From NCBI GenBank assembly GCA_964634385.1, contig CAZWIZ010000025.1:1-11913 (forward strand): a DNA stretch of 11,913 nucleotides, given 5' to 3'. The translations under genes were made by a program, and so were the position numbers. The notes under the pieces are model-generated. The model was given only the letters and a program-made list of their open reading frames with translations, searched no databases and was not told where the DNA came from. The stretch is from JAFGXW01 sp964634385 (GTDB lineage Bacteria > Bacillota_I > Bacilli_A > Izemoplasmatales > Izemoplasmataceae). This document shows, one piece after another, positions 7,448 to 11,913 of the stretch; within the stretch, counting starts at the first letter, position 1; each line of letters starts with the position of its first letter.

Positions 7448-9821
7448 CATACATTTCAATAAACTTTGTTACTAATTCTGGATCGAATTGTTTACCTGAT
7501 TTTTTTTGAAGTTCTTTTAAGGCTTCATCACGTGAAATTAATGGAAAATAAACTCGACCACTTGTCATAATTTCATAAGCATCTATTATCGAGATTATTC
7601 TTGCAATATATGGTATTTTATCACCTTTTAATTGCTCAGGATAACCAGTTCCATCATAATGTTCATGATGGTAGTAAATATATTCAGAAAGATGTTGAAG
7701 CTCTGGAATTGATTGAACTATTCGTCTTCCTATTTCTGGATGTTTTCTAATAATATTCATTTCTTCATTTGTAAGTTTAGTGGTTTTTCTAAGTATTTTA
7801 TTACTAGTTAAAACTTTCCCGATATCGTGTAATCTAGATAATAATAGTAATGCATTAGTGTCGTCGTCACTTAGATTTAATTTAAGTGCGAATTTTTTTG
7901 TGATTTTAATGTTATTACGAATATACTCTTTTGATTCATTTGTTTTTTCAAGTAATGTATTTTCTAAAGCTTTGATAAGATTAGCTCTCATTTTTTTACC
8001 TTCTGTAATCTTTTCATGATACATTCTTTCTTCAGCGATTTTTAAAACATTATAAATATTTTCGTCTGAAGATGTTTTTGTAGCACAACCTAAAGAAATA
8101 CTTGGTGTTATAGGAGTATACATAGATTTTTGACATAAATCTTTAATTCTTTGATAAACTTTTTTTGCATCATCATAAGATGTTTGCGGTAGTAAAATAA
8201 CAAATTCATCACCACCCCATCTAGCAACTATGTCTTCACTTCTTGTAGCTCTTTTAAGAATATTACTAATTTCAATTAAGAGATTATCACCTTCTAGATG
8301 ACTAAAAGTATCATTAATTAATTTAAGACCATTTAAATCTCCTAATATAAGAGTTAAAGGTAATTGTCTAGCTGTATCTAAACGTTCTAGTTGTTCTTCA
8401 AAATAAAATCTATTATAAAGAGATGTTAAGTAATCATGATTACTGACAAATCTAATTTGATCTTGATTAGCTCTTTCAATTGTAGTGTCTCTAATTGCTA
8501 ATATAGCACCATGATTTACATCTTTTTCATAATCGATTGGAGATATTGTGAATTCCACAAATCTTTCAGTATCATTATCATTGGTGATTAGACTAAATGT
8601 ACCATCACTTGTATAACTTTCTTGATTAATAATACAATTATCTATAATAGTTTTAAAATTTAGTTTGTTTGTATTTGAATGAACTCGAAAAACATCGTAT
8701 ACTTTTTTATTTGATAAATTTTTCTTTTCTTTTAATAATTCTTTTGCACGAGTATTAATTAAAGAAATACGGTTTTTTGTGTCAATAACAACTATTCCTT
8801 CACCAACACTTAATAATGTAGCTTTAAGTTTTTTATCAACATCTATAAATTGTTTTTCACTTTTGATTTTTTCTGTAATATCAAAAACGGAAGTTAAAAT
8901 ATATAAATTATCATTAAGTTCTATTGGTCCAGAGTGAACTTCTACATCAATTATTTCTCCATTTTTAAGTCTATGTTTAAAGATGAAACAGTTTTTTTCT
9001 TTGAATTTAGCTTTATACATTTCTGTTTGAACGTCTCCATCAGGCAAAGTATTTATATCTGATATTTTTAGGTTTTTAAATTCTTCTAATGTATATCCAT
9101 ATATTTCTATAGCAGTCTCGTTAGCGTCTTCAATTCTTCCGGTATCAGCATCTAATAAAAACATTATTACATTACTTTTCTTAAATAAATTTCGATATTG
9201 AATTTCAGACTTAATAGTTTTGAGATTTTGAAAATATCTTAATCTTTGAGCTAACATAAATTGAGCAATTAATAGTCCACCTAATGGATAAATTACGATT
9301 ATAGGAAAAGCAATTTTATTAAGAGTGTCAGTTCTAATATCAACAGGTAATGTTAGCAATAACCCTACCATAATGATTTGAATTAAAAGTGAGAACAGAT
9401 ATAATTCTAATGATGTGATTTTATATTTATCCATTTTTGGATTTTTTAGTCTAAAATGTCTCCATAAAAGTCCTAAAGCACCGGATACAATAATCCATAA
9501 CACACCAGTAAACGCCCCTGCACCTCCAATATAAACACGGTATAAAGACATTGAAATAGCTACCATAATTGTAGGAACAAGACCTATAAACATACCAGTT
9601 ATACTAATTACTATAGCTCTTGCATCAAATACAACTCCGGGTGAGAGTTCATAGGGATTTGACATGATAATTATTCCAATAAATGAAATTAATAAGCCCA
9701 TTAAAAACTTTTTCCAAAAAGTATTAATTTTGGTAGTAATTGGGAAAATAGAGTAAACAACAGCAATTCCTAATAAAAGTAATATATTAGCTAAAAAAGC
9801 AGTTAAAATATCAATGTTCAT
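7434..9821 (-). CDS. Membrane sensor with 5TM-LYT, two PAS, GGDEF and HD-GYP-like domains (c-di-GMP turnover)
   Basis: This encodes 795 residues. Residues 1-195 form about six hydrophobic segments of the 5TM-5TMR_LYT sensor type; the block SPGVVFDARA at 60-69 and YIGGAGAFTGVLWI at 97-110 are typical. A PAS domain follows at ~206-316 (with EIYGYTLEEF) and a second at ~326-448. The GGDEF domain spans ~452-615 with an intact GGDEF active site at 536-540, NDTFSH at 503-508 and an allosteric RxxD I-site (RSED, 527-530) five residues upstream, so it should make cyclic di-GMP under product inhibition. The C-terminal HD-GYP-like domain (~625-795) has HD at 665-666, His694 in KHPEIG, HHE 718-720 and DGTGYP 723-728, but the first conserved metal-ligand histidine appears to be Tyr633. 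The start has AGGAG 5 nt upstream. It is monocistronic. Whether phosphodiesterase activity survives is uncertain. Confidence 0.94.
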   Translation of the reverse strand: MNIDILTAFLANILLLLGIAVVYSIFPITTKINTFWKKFLMGLLISFIGIIIMSNPYELSPGVVFDARAIVISITGMFIGLVPTIMVAISMSLYRVYIGGAGAFTGVLWIIVSGALGLLWRHFRLKNPKMDKYKITSLELYLFSLLIQIIMVGLLLTLPVDIRTDTLNKIAFPIIVIYPLGGLLIAQFMLAQRLRYFQNLKTIKSEIQYRNLFKKSNVIMFLLDADTGRIEDANETAIEIYGYTLEEFKNLKISDINTLPDGDVQTEMYKAKFKEKNCFIFKHRLKNGEIIDVEVHSGPIELNDNLYILTSVFDITEKIKSEKQFIDVDKKLKATLLSVGEGIVVIDTKNRISLINTRAKELLKEKKNLSNKKVYDVFRVHSNTNKLNFKTIIDNCIINQESYTSDGTFSLITNDNDTERFVEFTISPIDYEKDVNHGAILAIRDTTIERANQDQIRFVSNHDYLTSLYNRFYFEEQLERLDTARQLPLTLILGDLNGLKLINDTFSHLEGDNLLIEISNILKRATRSEDIVARWGGDEFVILLPQTSYDDAKKVYQRIKDLCQKSMYTPITPSISLGCATKTSSDENIYNVLKIAEERMYHEKITEGKKMRANLIKALENTLLEKTNESKEYIRNNIKITKKFALKLNLSDDDTNALLLLSRLHDIGKVLTSNKILRKTTKLTNEEMNIIRKHPEIGRRIVQSIPELQHLSEYIYYHHEHYDGTGYPEQLKGDKIPYIARIISIIDAYEIMTSGRVYFPLISRDEALKELQKKSGKQFDPELVTKFIEMYESTD

Positions 9822-9849
9822 ACTATCTCCTCTTTCTTTTTATGTCTAT

Positions 9850-9877
9850 ATTATACTATACAATAATAATTAAGCAA
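9850..9877 (-). promoter_or_regulatory. Promoter of the sensor gene
   Basis: On the minus strand TTGCTT (9877-9872), a 16-bp spacer and TATAAT (9855-9850), about 28 nt before the start codon. It is back-to-back with the tRNA-Cys promoter. Confidence 0.6.
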
Positions 9878-9903
9878 AATATCATTAGAATAAACTAATT
9901 TGC

Positions 9904-9932
9904 TTGCTTTTAAAGGATATTACTATTATAAT
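9904..9932 (+). promoter_or_regulatory. Promoter of tRNA-Cys
   Basis: TTGCTT (9904-9909), 17-bp spacer, TATAAT (9927-9932). The start would be near 9939, about 9 nt before the tRNA. Confidence 0.7.
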
Positions 9933-9947
9933 ATATAAGGATAATAT

Positions 9948-10022
9948 GGTCCCGTAGCCAAGTGGCTAAGGCAATAGACTGCAACTCTGTGATCACCGGT
10001 TCGAATCTGGTCGGGACCTCCA
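9948..10022 (+). tRNA. tRNA-Cys (anticodon GCA)
   Basis: This is a 75-nt cloverleaf. The acceptor stem GGTCCCG / CGGGACC has discriminator T and encoded CCA. The stem ATAGA / TCTGT (one T-G pair) encloses loop CTGCAAC with anticodon GCA. It is a single-gene unit with its own promoter and terminator, and the first copy of the 35-bp direct repeat starts at its penultimate base. Confidence 0.96.
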
Positions 10023-10055
10023 TATTTAGTATAGCAAAGACGCTTTCTCAAGCGT
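10021..10055 (+). repeat. 35-bp direct repeat, copy 1 (after tRNA-Cys)
   Basis: This covers the last two bases of the tRNA-Cys CCA, the 3' flank and most of the terminator hairpin. It is identical over 35 bp to 11825-11859. The two copies bracket about 1.8 kb of accessory DNA. Confidence 0.95.
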
Positions 10056-10065
10056 CTTTTTTTTT
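10036..10065 (+). terminator. tRNA-Cys terminator
   Basis: Perfect 10-bp stem AAAGACGCTT / AAGCGTCTTT, loop TCTC, T tract to 10065. Confidence 0.93.
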
Positions 10066-10066
10066 G

Positions 10067-10356
10067 TCAGATTACAGCTCGTACTCCGTTGCTTTTGAGC
10101 CACTTTCTATTCGTAAGGGATTTATCCTTAACCAAGTCATCGACTATTGGATTGACATACTTTTTTGTAATCCTATAATTCTAATGTCCTAAGATCATCG
10201 TTAAGTATGGAAGGTTACCATTATATCTAACATGATTTGTTGTAAAATTATCCTCCATTTATTAGGTGATATACTTTCTGTTGTTTGTAACTTTTTCTTG
10301 AGTTTTTGTGTTATGGATCCGATGGTTTTTCATCTGATTGTATTTCGTTTAAATAT
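10067..10356 (-). pseudogene. Decayed minus-strand coding relic, possibly of transposase origin
   Basis: No intact gene exists between the tRNA-Cys terminator and the radical-SAM relic (about 370 nt). On the minus strand, however, coding-like pieces are spread over two frames with stops between them. One frame has an open stretch at 10180-10067 containing RITKK, KDKSLTNRKWLKSNGVRAVI and a stop. The other has an open stretch at 10329-10204 containing SITQKLKKKLQ and PNKWRIILQQ. The string NRK..LKSNGVRAVI near the 3' end loosely recalls the helix-turn-helix part of IS3-family OrfB (NxKxVxRLMKxxGLxAVI), but I cannot confirm this by eye. Treat it as an unidentified relic. Confidence 0.3.
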
Positions 10357-10384
10357 GAAGTTCTTCAATTATATGTTAATTCAC

Positions 10385-10414
10385 TTGATAAAGTCCTTCT
10401 AAAAAATGTAATTT
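10385..10414 (+). promoter_or_regulatory. Possible promoter of the radical-SAM relic
   Basis: TTGATA (10385-10390), 18-bp spacer, TAATTT (10409-10414). The -10 is weak. A ribosome site AAGGGG (10428-10433) follows, 8 nt before ATG 10442. Confidence 0.35.
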
Positions 10415-10441
10415 AATATTGAAAAGTAAGGGGTGATAAGG

Positions 10442-11589
10442 ATGAATATATTATTTATTACATTTGATTTTCATGAGGACAATAAACCTGTTAAAAGTGT
10501 AGCTGTTGCTACGCTTGAAGGTTATATACTGGATAGAGTTGGTGATTCCCAAGTAGATTCGTTTTCATTTAACATGAATGATGAGTACTCGATTATATTT
10601 CAACAAATGGCTTCTTTAAAAAAGAAATTGAAAATGGATTATGATTATATTTGTGTGTCCTTCTATGTCTGGAACATTAGGTATTTAGATAATCTCATTA
10701 AAATAATTAAAGTTACATCACCACAATCAAAGATTGTTGCAGGAGGATATAAAGTAAATTGTATGAGTATAGAAAGACTAGTAACCGTGTACGACACTAT
10801 TGATCATTTTATTATTGGTTACGCAGAAAGAAGTTTAGAAATGTTATCAATTGGGAAAGACACATCAAGAATTCTAAATTATAAAGTGAACAATGAGAAT
10901 ATTCCTGCAATTTATAGTACTTCATTAATAGAAGTAAATGATAATAATATAGTAAGGCTAGGAACGAAAGAGGATATCCTGGTAAATGTACATTTTGTGC
11001 ATGTAAGAATAATGATCACTCTAATCTAACTACTCATAAAATTGAAAAAGTAAAAAAGGAACTTCAATATTTGAATGAAAAGAATGTGGTTAAAGTGAAT
11101 ATTTTAGATCCAATTTTCACATTAAAAAACTTTAAAGAAGTTCTTAGATATTTGGTGGAAATTGAATTTAGACCAATAATATCCTTTCAAATGAAGTTTG
11201 AAATCTTTTATAAGCAAATATCAAACGATATAGAACTGTTAAATTTATTTAAATTACTAAATGTGGAATTAGAGTTTGGGCTTCAATCAATTAATAGGAA
11301 AGTACTTGCTAATGTTGAAAGAACAAATGATATAAAAATAATAGAAGAAGTAATTAATACTTTAAATTTAAACTCAATAGACTACGAGGTATCAATAATC
11401 CGCGGATTACCAGGTGAGACTGTAGAGTCATTTAAAGAACTAATGAAATTTATAGAACATGTAAAATGTAAAAAGTATGTAGTCTATCAATTAACTTTAT
11501 TATCAAACACGAAACTATTTAATGATAAGGAAATATTAGAAATTGAATCATTTACTCAAAATGGATTGGAATATGTTATTGAATCATAA
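10442..11589 (+). pseudogene. B12-binding radical SAM protein, inactivated by frameshift and loss of a cluster cysteine
   Basis: I read this as one gene of about 382 codons broken into two frames. The first part (10442-~10968) is a Rossmann-like B12-binding-type N-terminal domain: the start MNILFITFDF, YDYICVSFYVWN and KIVAGGYKVN. It lacks the DxHxxG cobalamin-histidine motif, as many family members do. Near 10967-10971 one base is missing (AAAG instead of about AAAAG). After a -1 shift the radical SAM core continues as RGYPGKCTFCAC, then DPIF, ELEFGLQSINRKVLANVER and IIRGLPGETVESF, all hallmarks of this superfamily. The cluster motif should be CxxxCxxC; here it reads YxxxCxxC (Tyr codon TAT at 10975 in place of TGT). 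ATG 10442 has AAGGGG 8 nt upstream. Without repair it would give a 195-residue truncated product. The original substrate is unknown; no precursor peptide or partner gene is seen. Confidence 0.8.
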
Positions 11590-11620
11590 CTTATATTCCT
11601 ATAGTGATTATCTAGAAATG

Positions 11621-11650
11621 AAACAGTAGATTTGATATTCTACTGTTTTA
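11621..11650 (+). terminator. Terminator of the radical-SAM relic
   Basis: A perfect 10-bp stem AAACAGTAGA / TCTACTGTTT with an 8-nt loop, followed by only a short T/A tail. It lies 31 nt after the stop codon. Confidence 0.65.
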
Positions 11651-11824
11651 TTATCAAATTCATAATCTATTGACACAAACAAAGACTGAATACAGATACG
11701 AGATTATATCTAAAAATATTCAAAATAATTTAAATTTTCAACAAACAATAAAACTTTATTAAGACAAGGAGACAAACTTCATAAAGACAACCTATAAAAC
11801 GTTATAAACTCCATAACAACAAGA
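11651..11824. other. Intergenic stretch without recognisable genes
   Basis: AT-rich, with frequent stops in all frames I checked. A TTGACA at 11673-11678 has no good -10 at the right spacing. Nothing else could be supported. Confidence 0.6.
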
Positions 11825-11859
11825 CATATTTAGTATAGCAAAGACGCTTTCTCAAGCGT
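11825..11859 (+). repeat. 35-bp direct repeat, copy 2
   Basis: Identical to 10021-10055; identity stops at 11860 (T versus C in copy 1). The bases before it (AACAAGA) do not match the tRNA-Cys body, so only the tRNA 3' flank is duplicated. Confidence 0.95.
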
Positions 11860-11864
11860 TTTTT
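11840..11864 (+). terminator. Duplicated tRNA-type terminator hairpin
   Basis: The same hairpin as after tRNA-Cys: stem ACGCTT / AAGCGT extended outward by a G-U pair and A-T pairs, loop TCTC, six T residues. No tRNA gene precedes it here. Confidence 0.7.
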
Positions 11865-11878
11865 AAAAAAAAATGTTG

Positions 11879-11904
11879 ATATTGGACGTGGATACCTCCA
11901 ATAT
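11879..11904. other. 8-bp inverted repeat at the window end
   Basis: ATATTGGA (11879-11886) and TCCAATAT (11897-11904) flank a 10-nt loop. It has no T tract after it. It could be an operator or an RNA hairpin of a gene beyond the window; nothing decides this. Confidence 0.4.
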
Positions 11905-11913
11905 TTATAGCTT

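Noticed and set aside
7780..8019. Plus-strand open frame of 79 codons inside the sensor gene
   Set aside because: Antisense shadow of a well-supported gene.
9962..10192. Plus-strand open frame of 76 codons starting in tRNA-Cys
   Set aside because: It starts inside the tRNA and passes through its terminator hairpin.
10960..10980. Programmed -1 frameshift joining the two radical-SAM frames
   Set aside because: The zero-frame codons ACG AAA GAG do not form an X XXY YYZ slippery site, and the first cluster cysteine is also lost, so decay is the simpler reading.
3653..11589. Mycoplasma-type genetic code (UGA as tryptophan)
   Set aside because: All intact genes read full-length with UGA as stop and use TGG for tryptophan.
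10021..11859. Classical tRNA-integrated genomic island with attL/attR
   Set aside because: Not accepted as proven: no integrase gene is present and the repeat includes only two bases of the tRNA. Reported instead as a direct-repeat-bracketed segment.

Overview
The window reads as low-G+C, standard-code bacterial DNA of the Bacillota/Mollicutes-related kind. The 16S 3' end keeps an intact anti-Shine-Dalgarno core, protein genes have strong AGGAGG-like ribosome sites, and coding sequence is AT-rich with TAA stops. Tryptophan is encoded by TGG and no gene here needs UGA as a sense codon, so this is not a Mycoplasma-type code. The 16S tail resembles Mollicutes sequences. A free-living anaerobic relative (Haloplasma or Izemoplasma-like) would fit the superoxide reductase and the large c-di-GMP protein, but that placement is inference from memory, not a computed phylogeny.

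Layout. Positions 1-3595 hold the end of an rrn operon: 16S 3' end, a spacer without tRNA, 23S, 5S, tRNA-Asn, tRNA-Glu and a strong terminator. Next come a small three-segment membrane protein of unknown function (+) and ridA (-), which converge on one symmetrical terminator. ridA is divergent from a one-domain superoxide reductase gene. A structured, IS-scar-like stretch separates that gene from an NCS2 uracil/xanthine permease gene, whose leader contains alternative hairpins and a 15-T tract. Then follow a tRNA-Asp/Arg/Pro operon, a possible 43-codon small gene on the minus strand, a 795-residue sensor with 5TM-LYT, two PAS, GGDEF and HD-GYP-like domains (-), and a divergent tRNA-Cys gene.

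The last 1.9 kb is the accessory part. A perfect 35-bp direct repeat, made of the sequence just after tRNA-Cys including its terminator, occurs at 10021-10055 and again at 11825-11859. Between the copies lie a decayed minus-strand coding relic and a B12-binding radical-SAM gene inactivated twice: by a -1 frameshift and by loss of the first cluster cysteine. This looks like a small inserted and decaying island beside a tRNA gene.

Functional links: the genes are mostly single transcription units (housekeeping RNA, metabolite clean-up, oxygen protection, nucleobase uptake, second-messenger signalling). I see no complete defence system, CRISPR array, intact transposase or biosynthetic cluster. 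The most unusual signals are the direct-repeat island, the permease leader, the small ORF with a sequestered ribosome site and the degenerate first metal ligand in the HD-GYP domain.
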